A stretch of DNA of 39,987 nucleotides from Geodermatophilus sp. DF01-2 (GTDB lineage Bacteria; Actinomycetota; Actinomycetes; Mycobacteriales; Geodermatophilaceae), in assembly GCF_004571065.1 (NCBI RefSeq), contig NZ_SPQN01000033.1:1-39987 (forward strand). The letters run 5' to 3'. Both the position numbers and the translations under genes were made by a program. The notes under the pieces were generated by a model. That model was not told where the DNA came from, made no database searches, and worked only from the letters and a program-made list of their open reading frames with translations. Positions within the stretch are counted from its first letter, which is position 1, and the number at the start of each line of letters is the position of its first letter. Below are positions 1-8,920 of this stretch, in pieces.

Positions 1-858
1 ACGGGCGCCGGCGGGCTCGGCGACCTGTTCGGCGGCCTGTTCGGCGGCGGAGGAGGCGCCGGCTCCGCCCGGGCGCGCAGCCAGGCGGCGTCGGGGCCCG
101 CGCGCGGCCAGGACGTCGAGACCGAGGCGACCCTCTCCTTCGAGGAGGCCGTCCTGGGGGTGACGGTGCCGCTGCGCATGCAGAGCCCGGGCACCTGCCC
201 GACCTGTTCCGGCTCCGGTACCCGGCCGGGGACGAGCCCGCACACCTGCCCGGTGTGCCAGGGCGCCGGCGTGACGAGCCGCAGCCAGGGGGCGTTCGCC
301 TTCTCCGAGCCCTGCCGCAACTGCCGCGGCACCGGCCAGGTCGTCGACGACCCCTGCTCGACCTGTGTGGGCAACGGCGTCACCACCCAGACCCGCACGA
401 TCACGGTGCGCATCCCGGCCGGCGTCAAGGACGGCCAGCGCATCCGGTTGGCCGGCAAGGGCGCGCCCGGACGGCGTGGCGGCCCGGCGGGCGACCTGTT
501 CGTCGTCGTCCACGTGTCCGACCACGAGCTGTTCGGCCGCACGGGCGACGACCTCACGCTGACCGTGCCGATCACCTTCGCCGAGGCCACCCTCGGGGCG
601 ACGCTGACCGTGCCCACGCTGGACGCCAACGTCACGCTCAAGGTCCCCGCGGGGACGGCGAGCGGCCAGACGCTGCGGGTCCGCGGGCGCGGCGTCCCGG
701 GCAAGGGCCGGGCCGGGGACCTGCTGGTCACCGTCGAGGTGGCGGTGCCCAAGCGGCTCTCGCCCGCCGCGGAGGAGGCGGTCAAGGTGCTCGACGCCGA
801 GCTCGGTGACCCGCGGCCGCGGATCACCGCCGCGGTACAGCAGGGGGGTGCCCGGTGA
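1..858 (+). CDS. dnaJ: Chaperone DnaJ, C-terminal part (5' end outside window)
   Basis: J-domain co-chaperone that delivers substrates to DnaK and stimulates its ATPase; cytosolic. The reading frame is open from base 1, so the J domain lies upstream of the window. What is visible is the end of the Gly/Phe-rich linker (GDLFGGLFGG), then the zinc-binding domain with four CxxCxGxG-type repeats (CPTCSGSG, CPVCQGAG, CRNCRGTG, CSTCVGNG), so all eight zinc cysteines are present. The two C-terminal beta-sandwich substrate-binding domains follow (GDLFVVVHVSDHELFGR, then the PAGTASGQTLRVRGRGVP region). The stop overlaps the GTG start of hspR by 4 bases (GTGA), which is the end of the classical actinobacterial dnaK-grpE-dnaJ-hspR operon. 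The last Zn repeat has Asn instead of Gly (CVGN), which is a minor variation. Confidence 0.97.
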   Translation, partial: TGAGGLGDLFGGLFGGGGGAGSARARSQAASGPARGQDVETEATLSFEEAVLGVTVPLRMQSPGTCPTCSGSGTRPGTSPHTCPVCQGAGVTSRSQGAFAFSEPCRNCRGTGQVVDDPCSTCVGNGVTTQTRTITVRIPAGVKDGQRIRLAGKGAPGRRGGPAGDLFVVVHVSDHELFGRTGDDLTLTVPITFAEATLGATLTVPTLDANVTLKVPAGTASGQTLRVRGRGVPGKGRAGDLLVTVEVAVPKRLSPAAEEAVKVLDAELGDPRPRITAAVQQGGAR

Positions 859-1313
859 GTGTTCCCATCGACGGCGGTCGCGAACAGCACGACGTCGGCC
901 GCGCCGTCGCCGAGGACGCGCCGGTCTTCGTCATCTCGGTCGCGGCCGAGCTCGCCGGCATGCATGCACAGACGCTGCGCCAGTACGACCGGCTCGGACT
1001 GGTCAGCCCCGGGCGTACCCGGGGCGGCGGCCGGCGGTACAGCCCACGGGACGTCGCGCTGCTGCGCGAGGTGCAGCGGCTGTCCCAGGAGGACGGCGTC
1101 AACCTGGCCGGCATCAAGCGGATCATCGACCTGGAGTCGCAGGTGGAGGCCCTGCAGCAGCGGGTGCAGGAGCTGATCACCGAGCTGGAGCTCGCCGAGA
1201 GCCGGCGGATCGCCACCGAGTCCGCGGTCCGGGCCGGCTACGGGCGCGACCTCGTGCCGCTGCGGCCCCCCACCTCGGCGCTGGTCGTCTGGCGGCCCCG
1301 GGACGAGAGGTGA
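855..1313 (+). CDS. hspR: Heat-shock repressor HspR (MerR family)
   Basis: Transcriptional repressor of the dnaK operon and clpB in actinobacteria; DnaK is its known co-repressor. The 152-residue protein has an N-terminal MerR-type winged helix: FVISVAAELAGMHAQTLRQY is the helix-turn-helix, followed by DRLGLVSPGRTRGGGRRYS, typical of HspR rather than metal-sensing MerR proteins. A predicted coiled coil follows (about residues 95-120, LESQVEALQQRVQELITELE). There is no cysteine-rich metal loop. It starts with GTG inside the dnaJ stop (GTGA overlap), so translation is coupled. Its own stop is likewise GTGA and begins the 77-bp repeat array. A matching operator lies upstream of clpB at 5902-5924. 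The assignment rests on sequence similarity plus position after dnaJ. Confidence 0.96.
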   Translation: MSVPIDGGREQHDVGRAVAEDAPVFVISVAAELAGMHAQTLRQYDRLGLVSPGRTRGGGRRYSPRDVALLREVQRLSQEDGVNLAGIKRIIDLESQVEALQQRVQELITELELAESRRIATESAVRAGYGRDLVPLRPPTSALVVWRPRDER

Positions 1314-1390
1314 CCGAGCGTGCGAGGTCACCCATGGGCAGAGCACCTCTCGGCACGGCACCGACGAGCGCTAGCGAGGAGGCGCCGTGA
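1310..1390 (+). CDS. Repeat-encoded micro-ORF 1 (26 aa, expression unproven)
   Basis: A GTG-started 26-codon frame coincides with repeat unit 1. Its start overlaps the hspR stop by 4 bases, and its TGA overlaps the GTG of the next micro-ORF in the same way. The peptide begins MTERARSPMGRAPLG and ends TSASEEAP. No signal peptide or known domain is visible. The coupling geometry is seen directly; whether the peptide is made is unknown. The frame could exist only to carry terminating ribosomes forward to marR. Confidence 0.35.
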   Translation: MTERARSPMGRAPLGTAPTSASEEAP

Positions 1391-1467
1391 CCGAGCGTGC
1401 GAGGTCACCCATGAGCAGAGCACCTCTCGGCACGGCACCGACGAGCGCCAGCGAGGAGGCGCCGTGA
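1387..1467 (+). CDS. Repeat-encoded micro-ORF 2 (26 aa, expression unproven)
   Basis: Second copy, in a different reading frame from the first because the 77-base period is not a multiple of three. It begins MTERARSPMSRAPLG and ends TSASEEAP. The start is preceded by GAGGAGG about 4 bases upstream, and the stop overlaps the third micro-ORF start (GTGA). It is identical to copy 3 at the DNA level, which suggests recent duplication or homogenisation. Confidence 0.35.
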   Translation: MTERARSPMSRAPLGTAPTSASEEAP

Positions 1468-1544
1468 CCGAGCGTGCGAGGTCACCCATGAGCAGAGCAC
1501 CTCTCGGCACGGCACCGACGAGCGCCAGCGAGGAGGCGCCGTGA
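1464..1544 (+). CDS. Repeat-encoded micro-ORF 3 (26 aa, expression unproven)
   Basis: Third copy, identical to copy 2. Its TGA (1542-1544) overlaps the GTG start of the marR gene at 1541, so marR would be translated by re-initiation after this peptide. The GAGGAGG that ends the repeat is also the only obvious ribosome binding site for marR. Confidence 0.35.
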   Translation: MTERARSPMSRAPLGTAPTSASEEAP

Positions 1545-2053
1545 CGCAGGTCGACGCCCACGAGGCCTACGTACGGGTGGAGCGGGAGATCGGCCTGCTG
1601 CTGCGTCGCTCCCGCGCCATCTCCGCTCGCCTGTCCCGCGAGCTGCACCCCGACCTGGACGGCGCGGCCTACGGCCTGCTGGCGCTGCTGCAGGACGCCG
1701 GCCCGCTGCGTGCGAGCGACCTGGTGGCCCGACTGGGCCTGGACAAGAGCACGGTGAGCCGCCAGGTCTCCTCGCTGGTCGCGCTCGGGCTCGTCACCCG
1801 TGCGGCCGACCCCGGTGACGGCCGCGCCCAGGTGCTGCGCACGTCCGAGGAGGGCGCTGCCCGGTTGGCCCGCATCCGGGAGGCCCGGCGGGCCCGCTGG
1901 GAGGCCGACCTCGCCGACTGGCCGCCCGAGGACGTCGCCACGCTGGGCGAGCTGCTGGCGCGGTTGAACCGCCTCGGCGAAGCCCGGGAGACGGCTCTGT
2001 CCGGCGGCGCCGACCAGGCGGACCCCGGCACGGAGCCGCGCGGCGCTGGGTGA
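1541..2053 (+). CDS. MarR-family transcriptional regulator
   Basis: DNA-binding repressor or activator of unknown target, 170 residues. The winged helix-turn-helix is clear: LRASDLVARLGLDKSTVSRQ (about residues 55-75) is the recognition region, followed by the wing with DPGDGRAQVLRTSEEG, characteristic of MarR. Flanking helices (N-terminal about 10-45, C-terminal about 105-150) would form the dimer interface. It lacks the N-terminal redox cysteine found in the OhrR-type protein at 5353-5796, so it is probably ligand- rather than peroxide-responsive. The start at GTG 1541 is fixed by the repeat junction and overlaps the last micro-ORF stop. It may be transcribed with hspR. The Gly/Pro-rich C-terminal tail looks disordered. 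Confidence 0.88.
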   Translation: MTQVDAHEAYVRVEREIGLLLRRSRAISARLSRELHPDLDGAAYGLLALLQDAGPLRASDLVARLGLDKSTVSRQVSSLVALGLVTRAADPGDGRAQVLRTSEEGAARLARIREARRARWEADLADWPPEDVATLGELLARLNRLGEARETALSGGADQADPGTEPRGAG

Positions 2054-2104
2054 GCCCTCCGGTAGCGGCGCGGCGGGGGGCGCGGCATTCTGGAGGAACT
2101 ACAT

Positions 2105-2158
2105 CGGTGTCCGAGCCGAGGTTTCGGAAGTGTCGGCAGATCGTCATCTCGGACACCG
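2105..2158. repeat. 11-bp inverted repeat in the leader of the CHRD-like gene
   Basis: CGGTGTCCGAG (2105-2115) is repeated exactly in inverted form as CTCGGACACCG (2148-2158), with 32 bases between. It lies about 110 bases before the CHRD-like gene and 50 bases after marR. It could be a terminator of marR, an mRNA leader hairpin, or a pair of half-sites for a regulator; no T-run follows. Confidence 0.6.
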
Positions 2159-2266
2159 CTTCTTCATGTCCCGGCGTGTCTTCATCGGTTTTCGCCGTCC
2201 TGACCAGGGCATCTGCTCGTCGGGCGGGCCGGACCTGGGCCCGGTGACCACGATGGAGACCATCTG

Positions 2267-3037
2267 ATGCAACGCAAGAAGACCCTCGCCGCCGCGGCCT
2301 TCGGCCTGCCGCTGGCGCTGTTCGTGGCGACCCCGGCCGCCGCCGCGGAGTCGGCCACCGTGCAACTGCAGCCCCTCAACGGCAGCGGTGCGAGCGGCAC
2401 CGCCGAACTGCGCCTCGACGAGGAGGCCAACACGCTGACGATCAACATCGACACCATGGGTGTGGTGCCGGGGCTGCCGCACGCCCAGCACGTGCACATC
2501 GGCGGGCAGAACGTCTGCCCCTCGATGACCGCGGACACCAATGGTGACGGCATCGTCAGCACCGTCGAGGGCCAGCCCGCCTACGGCGCGATCCAGCTCT
2601 CGATCACCACCGAGGGGGACTTCGGCCCGGAGTCCGCGCTGGCGGTCGAGCGGTTCCCGGTGGCCAGCCCCGAGGGCGAGGTCAGCTACGAGCGGACCTT
2701 CGACCTGACCCAGATCGAGGGCGAGATCATGCTCGAGGATGTCGTGATCGTCCAGCACGGCATCGACTCGATCAGCCCGAACGGCCAGTACGGCCCGCCG
2801 CCGCCGGCCAGCGAGCTGAACCCGGACCTGCCGCTGGAGGCGACCGCGCCGGCGCTCTGCGGCGCGGTCATGCCGGCCGGCGGCCAGATGGACCAGACGC
2901 CCACCGGCGGCGTGCAGGCCGGCGGCGGTGACACGGCCGGCATCGAGAACGAGGCCCTGTTCGCCCTCGGAGCCGCCGCTCTGGCCGGGGCCGGGGCGCT
3001 GGCCTACCGCCGTCGCAGCTCCCGGGGTTCCGCCTGA
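2267..3037 (+). CDS. Exported CHRD-like protein with C-terminal anchor
   Basis: 256-residue exported protein. The signal peptide is clear (MQRKK, hydrophobic stretch to about residue 22, cleavage probably near AAA-E at 25-28). The body has the CHRD-type pattern: an N-terminal beta segment (LNGSGASGTAELRLDEEANT) and the HAQHVHIGG histidine motif at 72-80. An EF-hand-like loop follows at 90-101 (D90, N92, D94, S98, E101), suggesting calcium binding. The C-terminus has a Thr-Pro-Thr-Gly-Gly segment, a linker, a hydrophobic segment (about 228-246) and a YRRRSS tail, the layout of a sortase substrate or a simple membrane anchor. The next gene is a sortase whose probable start overlaps this stop. 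A Shine-Dalgarno GGAG precedes ATG 2267. Function is unknown; CHRD assignment is by motif. Confidence 0.82.
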   Translation: MQRKKTLAAAAFGLPLALFVATPAAAAESATVQLQPLNGSGASGTAELRLDEEANTLTINIDTMGVVPGLPHAQHVHIGGQNVCPSMTADTNGDGIVSTVEGQPAYGAIQLSITTEGDFGPESALAVERFPVASPEGEVSYERTFDLTQIEGEIMLEDVVIVQHGIDSISPNGQYGPPPPASELNPDLPLEATAPALCGAVMPAGGQMDQTPTGGVQAGGGDTAGIENEALFALGAAALAGAGALAYRRRSSRGSA

Positions 3038-3804
3038 GCAAGCACCGGGCACCGGTCGGTGGCCGCCGTCGTCTGACGACGGCGGCTACCGCCGTACTCG
3101 CCGCCACCGGCGCCGGACTTATCGGCCTCGGGGTGGCGAGTCAGCAGGCGCCGCCCTCGCTGGCCGGCGGGCTGCGCGCGGCTGCGGTCGCCGAGCCGCC
3201 CACCGGCGCGGGGCAGGCCGGCGGCACGGGGGAGGGGGGCGCACCGGCCTTCGCGTCCGGGGCGGGCGCGCCGGGGCAGCCGGAGTCGGTGGCGAGTGCT
3301 CCCGTCCCCGAGGAACCCTCCCCGCCGATCTCCGGTCCGCTCCTGGGCGAGGCCGAGCCGACGGCGCTGGAGGTTCCCTCGATCGGACTCCGGACGGACG
3401 GACTGGTGCCCCTCGGCCTGATGTCCGATGGCTCCATGGAGGTGCCGGCGGACTACGACCGGGCCGGTTGGTACCGGCACGGTCCCACCCCGGGGGAGCT
3501 CGGGCCGGCAGTGCTGGCCGGGCACGTCGACTCGGCGGCCGAGGGACCGGCCGTCTTCTTCCGGCTGGCGGAGCTGTCGCCGGGCGCGGAGGTGCTGGTG
3601 ACCCGGGCGGACGGGCAGACGGCTGTCTTCGCCGTCGAGCGCGTCGAGCAGTACCCCAAGGACGAGTTCCCGACCCAGCGGGTCTACGGGGACATCGACC
3701 ACGCGGGCCTGCGGCTCATTACCTGCGGCGGCGCGTTCGACCCGGCGACCGGCCACTACCGCGACAACATCGTCGTCTACGCCCGGCTGGCCGACGTTCG
3801 GTGA
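3034..3804 (+). CDS. Class F-type sortase, probable CTG start
   Basis: Membrane-anchored transpeptidase of the sortase fold. Catalytic residues are visible: His in LAGHVDS (about 164), Cys in LITCGG (about 231) and Arg in YRDNIVVY (about 243). The first conventional start, GTG 3133, would delete the signal anchor. Reading back in frame gives SKHRAPVGGRRRL and the hydrophobic stretch TAATAVLAATGAGLIGLGVA, and the only start-like codon before the in-frame stop at 2929 is CTG 3034. That CTG overlaps the upstream TGA as CTGA, mimicking the ATGA/GTGA couplings elsewhere. I therefore place the start there (256 aa). A Pro/Gly-rich linker separates anchor and catalytic domain. Its likely substrate is the adjacent CHRD-like protein (inference from position). 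Confidence 0.85.
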   Translation: MSKHRAPVGGRRRLTTAATAVLAATGAGLIGLGVASQQAPPSLAGGLRAAAVAEPPTGAGQAGGTGEGGAPAFASGAGAPGQPESVASAPVPEEPSPPISGPLLGEAEPTALEVPSIGLRTDGLVPLGLMSDGSMEVPADYDRAGWYRHGPTPGELGPAVLAGHVDSAAEGPAVFFRLAELSPGAEVLVTRADGQTAVFAVERVEQYPKDEFPTQRVYGDIDHAGLRLITCGGAFDPATGHYRDNIVVYARLADVR

Positions 3805-3898
3805 GCTGCGTGTCCGGTCGGGACGCGGCGCGCCCCGCGCCGTGCGACCGTGTCCCGGCACCGGACCCTCTGGTGTGGCACCGGGGCAGGGAGGTCGG

Positions 3899-4819
3899 GT
3901 GGGCGACACCGCGGGGCTGCTGGTGGTCGTCAACCGGAGCGCCGGGTCGGCCGAGGACGAGGTCGACGCCGCGCTGACCGAACTGCAGGCGGCGGCGGAG
4001 GTGACCGTCGTGGCCACGGCCGACGCCGCGGAGCTGGAGGCGGCGCTCGCCGGCCGGGACGGACGTCGCCTCGTCGTGCTGGGCGGGGACGGCTCGGTGC
4101 ACGCCGTGGCGCGAGCCCTGGACCGGGCGGGCGAGCTGGACCCGGCCGAGCCCGTGGGCATCGTCGCCTGCGGGACGGGCAACGACCTCGCACGGACCCT
4201 CCGGCTGCCCCTGGACCCGGTGCAGGGGGCGGCGGCCGTCCTCGCCGGGCGGCCACGCCCGCTCGACTTGCTCGACGACGACGCCGGTGGGCTCGTGGTG
4301 AACGCGGTGCACGCCGGGGTGGGCGCGCGCGCCGGGGCGCAGGCCGACCGGCTCAAGGAGCGGATCGGGGTGGCCGCCTACCCCGTGGGCGCGGCGCTGG
4401 CGGGGGTGAGCAGTCCCGGGTGGCCGCTGCGGGTCGAGGTGGACGGTCGCGTCGCTGCACACCCGGCGGAGGGCTGGGTCGCCGACGGCACGCGGGACCT
4501 GCTCATGCTCGGCGTCTGCACGGGGCGCTCCATCGGCGGCGGGACCCCGCTGGCCCCGCACGCCGAGCCGGACGACGGGCTGGCCGACGTGGTCGTCTCG
4601 GTCGCGACTGGCCCGGTCGCCCGCGCCGCGTTCGCCGCAGCGCTGACGTCCGGGACGCACGTCGACCGGCCCGACGTCCTCGTGCTGCGCGGCCGTCAGG
4701 TGTCGGTCACCGGCGGTCCGGTCGACCTCGACGCGGACGGCGAGGTCGAGGAGGGCGTGCCGCAACGGACCTGGCGGGTGCGGCGGCACGGCTGGTCGGT
4801 GCTCGTGCCGCCGCACTGA
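3899..4819 (+). CDS. Diacylglycerol/lipid kinase family protein
   Basis: Probable lipid kinase (DAGK catalytic domain, YegS/DgkB-like) that phosphorylates diacylglycerol or a related lipid at the membrane using ATP. It is 306 residues from GTG 3899, chosen because GGGAGGT lies just upstream; an earlier in-frame GTG at 3842 adds an unlikely Pro/Gly-rich extension. The nucleotide-binding motif GGDGS is at about residues 62-66, and the second conserved motif CGTGNDLART follows. The C-terminal half has the family beta-sandwich with VDLDADGE, where D and E residues usually bind metal. There is no transmembrane segment. It could be a phosphatidylinositol- or sphingoid-type kinase; the sequence does not decide the substrate. 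Confidence 0.88.
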   Translation: MGDTAGLLVVVNRSAGSAEDEVDAALTELQAAAEVTVVATADAAELEAALAGRDGRRLVVLGGDGSVHAVARALDRAGELDPAEPVGIVACGTGNDLARTLRLPLDPVQGAAAVLAGRPRPLDLLDDDAGGLVVNAVHAGVGARAGAQADRLKERIGVAAYPVGAALAGVSSPGWPLRVEVDGRVAAHPAEGWVADGTRDLLMLGVCTGRSIGGGTPLAPHAEPDDGLADVVVSVATGPVARAAFAAALTSGTHVDRPDVLVLRGRQVSVTGGPVDLDADGEVEEGVPQRTWRVRRHGWSVLVPPH

Positions 4820-4842
4820 GCCAGGCGGGGGCAGGAGGGTCC

Positions 4843-5280
4843 TTACCCCAGGGCGGCGTCCAGGCTGATCTCGTCGACGCCGGTCAGCGCCTTGCTCACC
4901 GGGCAGCCGGCCTTGGCCGCCTGGGCGGCCTGCTCGAACCCTGCGGCGTCGAGCCCCTCGACCTCGCCGCGGACGGTCAGCTTGATCGCCGTGATGTGCG
5001 GGCCGCCGTCCTTCTGGCCGAGCGTGACGTCGGTGGAGACCTCGAGCGCCTGCGGCGTGCCGCCGGCCTTGGCGATCTCGTTGGACAGCGCCATGGCGAA
5101 GCACGACGAGTGCGCGGCCGCGATGAGCTCCTCGGGGCTGGTCGTCCCGTCGGCGTCCTCGGCCGCGCGCTTGGGGAACGACACCTCGTAGGTGCCGACC
5201 TTCGAGCTGGACAGTTCGACCTGGCCGGAGCCCTCCTGCAAGGTGCCGTTCCAGGCGGTGCGGGCGGTACGGGTGGGCAT
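4843..5280 (-). CDS. osmC: OsmC-family peroxiredoxin
   Basis: Thiol peroxidase that reduces organic hydroperoxides in the cytosol. The 145-residue protein has the two catalytic cysteines, C60 in AAAHSSCFAMAL and C126 in KAGCPVSKAL, and the SPEELIAAAHSSC signature, which marks OsmC rather than Ohr. It starts at ATG 5280 with GGAGGA 7 bases upstream. The gene directly upstream on the same strand is an OhrR-type peroxide sensor, 72 bases away, so the two probably form an operon regulated by organic peroxides. The pairing of OhrR with an OsmC protein rather than a true Ohr is slightly unusual. The stop is 23 bases from the convergent lipid kinase gene. Confidence 0.95.
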   Translation of the reverse strand: MPTRTARTAWNGTLQEGSGQVELSSSKVGTYEVSFPKRAAEDADGTTSPEELIAAAHSSCFAMALSNEIAKAGGTPQALEVSTDVTLGQKDGGPHITAIKLTVRGEVEGLDAAGFEQAAQAAKAGCPVSKALTGVDEISLDAALG

Positions 5281-5352
5281 GAATCCTCCTCCGCGGACTG
5301 GGTGTCAGGCGGTGCGCCTACCCCGGTCGGTCGTGGGCAACCCAGCGTCGGG

Positions 5353-5796
5353 TCAGTGGGTGGTGACCCGCTCGGTGACCAGGTTCAGCTTGGCCTTGAG
5401 GTCGGCGAACTCCGCGCGGTCGAGGTCGAGCGCGCAGATGATCTCCTCGGAGATCGCATCGGCCTTCTCGCGCAGCGCCCGGCCGGCGTCGGTCAGGACG
5501 ATGGCGACGGAGCGCTCGTCCTCCACCCGGCGGTGACGGGTGACCAGACCGGCGGTGGTGAGCCGCTTGAGCAACGGGGAGAGCGTGCCGCTGTCCAGCG
5601 AGAGGCGGGCTCCCAGTTGGCCGACCGTCTGGTTGTCGGTCTCCCACAGCAGCATCATCACCAGGTACTGCGGATAGGTGAGCCCGATGGCGTCGAGGAG
5701 GGGTCGGTAGCGCGCCGTCATCGCCCTGGAGGCGGCGTAGAGCGCGAAGCACAGCTGGTCCTCGAGGACCGCGCTCGGTGCCGGGAGACGCGTCAT
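5353..5796 (-). CDS. ohrR: OhrR-type MarR-family organic peroxide sensor
   Basis: Redox-sensing repressor, 147 residues. The N-terminal sensor cysteine C16 sits in [17 protein letters not shown], the hallmark of OhrR, with the conserved tyrosines downstream (Y30 and Y41/Y44). A second cysteine, C121 in EEIICALD, matches the position of the resolving cysteine of two-cysteine OhrR proteins such as Xanthomonas OhrR. The winged helix covers roughly residues 57-100 ([20 protein letters not shown], then RVEDERSV). Start ATG 5796 has no Shine-Dalgarno but has TAGACT 7 bases upstream, so the message is probably leaderless. It controls the adjacent osmC by context. Confidence 0.93.
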   Translation of the reverse strand: MTRLPAPSAVLEDQLCFALYAASRAMTARYRPLLDAIGLTYPQYLVMMLLWETDNQTVGQLGARLSLDSGTLSPLLKRLTTAGLVTRHRRVEDERSVAIVLTDAGRALREKADAISEEIICALDLDRAEFADLKAKLNLVTERVTTH

Positions 5797-5803
5797 CTTC
5801 AGA

Positions 5804-5809
5804 AGTCTA
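5804..5809 (-). promoter_or_regulatory. -10 box (TAGACT) for leaderless ohrR
   Basis: TAGACT on the minus strand lies 7 bases before the ohrR ATG, with no ribosome binding site between. The spacing fits the TANNNT boxes of leaderless actinobacterial transcripts. A small dyad (CTTC-T-GAAG) lies between the box and the start and could be part of an autoregulatory operator. Confidence 0.6.
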
Positions 5810-5901
5810 GGGGGCCGGTTTCCGGTGCTACCGGAGGTCGCACCCGGGACGTCGCACCCAGCGGCGGTCCGGCCCGCCCCGGCACGGAGTGGACGCACTG
5901 A

Positions 5902-5924
5902 GGTTGAGTGGAACAGACTCAACC
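5902..5924. promoter_or_regulatory. HAIR element: HspR operator upstream of clpB
   Basis: GGTTGAGT (5902-5909), a 7-base spacer, then the exact inverted copy ACTCAACC (5917-5924). The known HspR-associated inverted repeat is CTTGAGT-N7-ACTCAAG. The core TTGAGT-N7-ACTCAA is perfect here with the right spacer, 74 bases before the clpB ATG. With hspR in the same window, this is a well-supported operator. Confidence 0.9.
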
Positions 5925-5998
5925 CCGAGCTCGTTGGACTGCTCGACAGCACTGGCCGGTGAGTCCGGCCCATCCCGAGAGGACCGTCCCCACAGACC

Positions 5999-8584
<2,586 letters not shown>

Positions 8585-8602
8585 GCGACACGCCGACGCA
8601 CA

Positions 8603-8631
8603 GGCCCCGCCGTCTCGTGGGACGGCGGGCC
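8603..8631 (+). terminator. Terminator-like hairpin after clpB
   Basis: GGCCCCGCCGTC, a 5-base loop, then GACGGCGGGCC: an 11-bp GC-rich stem with one bulged C, 18 bases after the clpB stop. It lacks a T-run, as is usual in high-GC actinobacteria. Confidence 0.7.
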
Positions 8632-8920
8632 CTCGCGCGCTCGGGGCGTTGGCGTTCCCGCGGGAACACCGACGTACGAGGCTGCGACCTGGGCTGGGCC
8701 CGCCCGGGGAGGCCTCCTGCGTCCCGGGCACCGAGATGCGTCCCGTGGTGGTTCCCCCTGTCCCCGTGGCAGCCATCGGCCGCATGTCGGCACGGACGGT
8801 CGGCGCCCCGCGACTGGGGCCCCGCACCGATCGGGTCTCGATCGACCTCCTGCTCTGGTCCGCCGCCGGAGGGTGGGTGATCATCGCGGGCAGGACCGAC
8901 GAGCGACCAGGGAGCGCGCG
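8632..8920. other. Intergenic region, no gene recognised
   Basis: Frames on both strands here look like shadows and show no recognisable protein. The region must hold the promoter of the membrane protein gene at 8921, but I could not pick a convincing -10/-35 pair. The end carries the ribosome binding site CAGGGAG. Confidence 0.6.

Larger units (their letters stand above)
1310..1540 (+). repeat. Three tandem 77-bp repeats linking hspR and marR
   Basis: Units 1310-1386, 1387-1463 and 1464-1540. Units 2 and 3 are identical; unit 1 differs at two bases (G for A after the internal ATG, and CTAGC for CCAGC). Each unit opens with GTGA, carries a 6-bp inverted repeat around a 10-base spacer (GTGACC...GGTCAC), and ends with GCGAGGAGGCGCC, a Shine-Dalgarno-like stretch. 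Because the next unit begins with GTG, each unit supplies a ribosome binding site and start codon for whatever follows. The array begins exactly on the hspR stop and ends exactly on the marR start. Confidence 0.97.

Noticed and set aside
1310-1540. CRISPR-like array
   Set aside because: The three units are directly adjacent with no unique spacers and carry coding and ribosome binding signals, so this is a plain tandem duplication.
3850-5901. 683-codon plus-strand frame across the lipid kinase and opposite osmC/ohrR
   Set aside because: Extremely Arg/Gly-rich translation without domains; it overlaps three well-supported genes in other frames.
8632-8920. Short plus-strand frame 8649-8924 as a gene
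   Set aside because: No ribosome binding site, no recognisable domain, and it ends inside the start region of the membrane protein gene.
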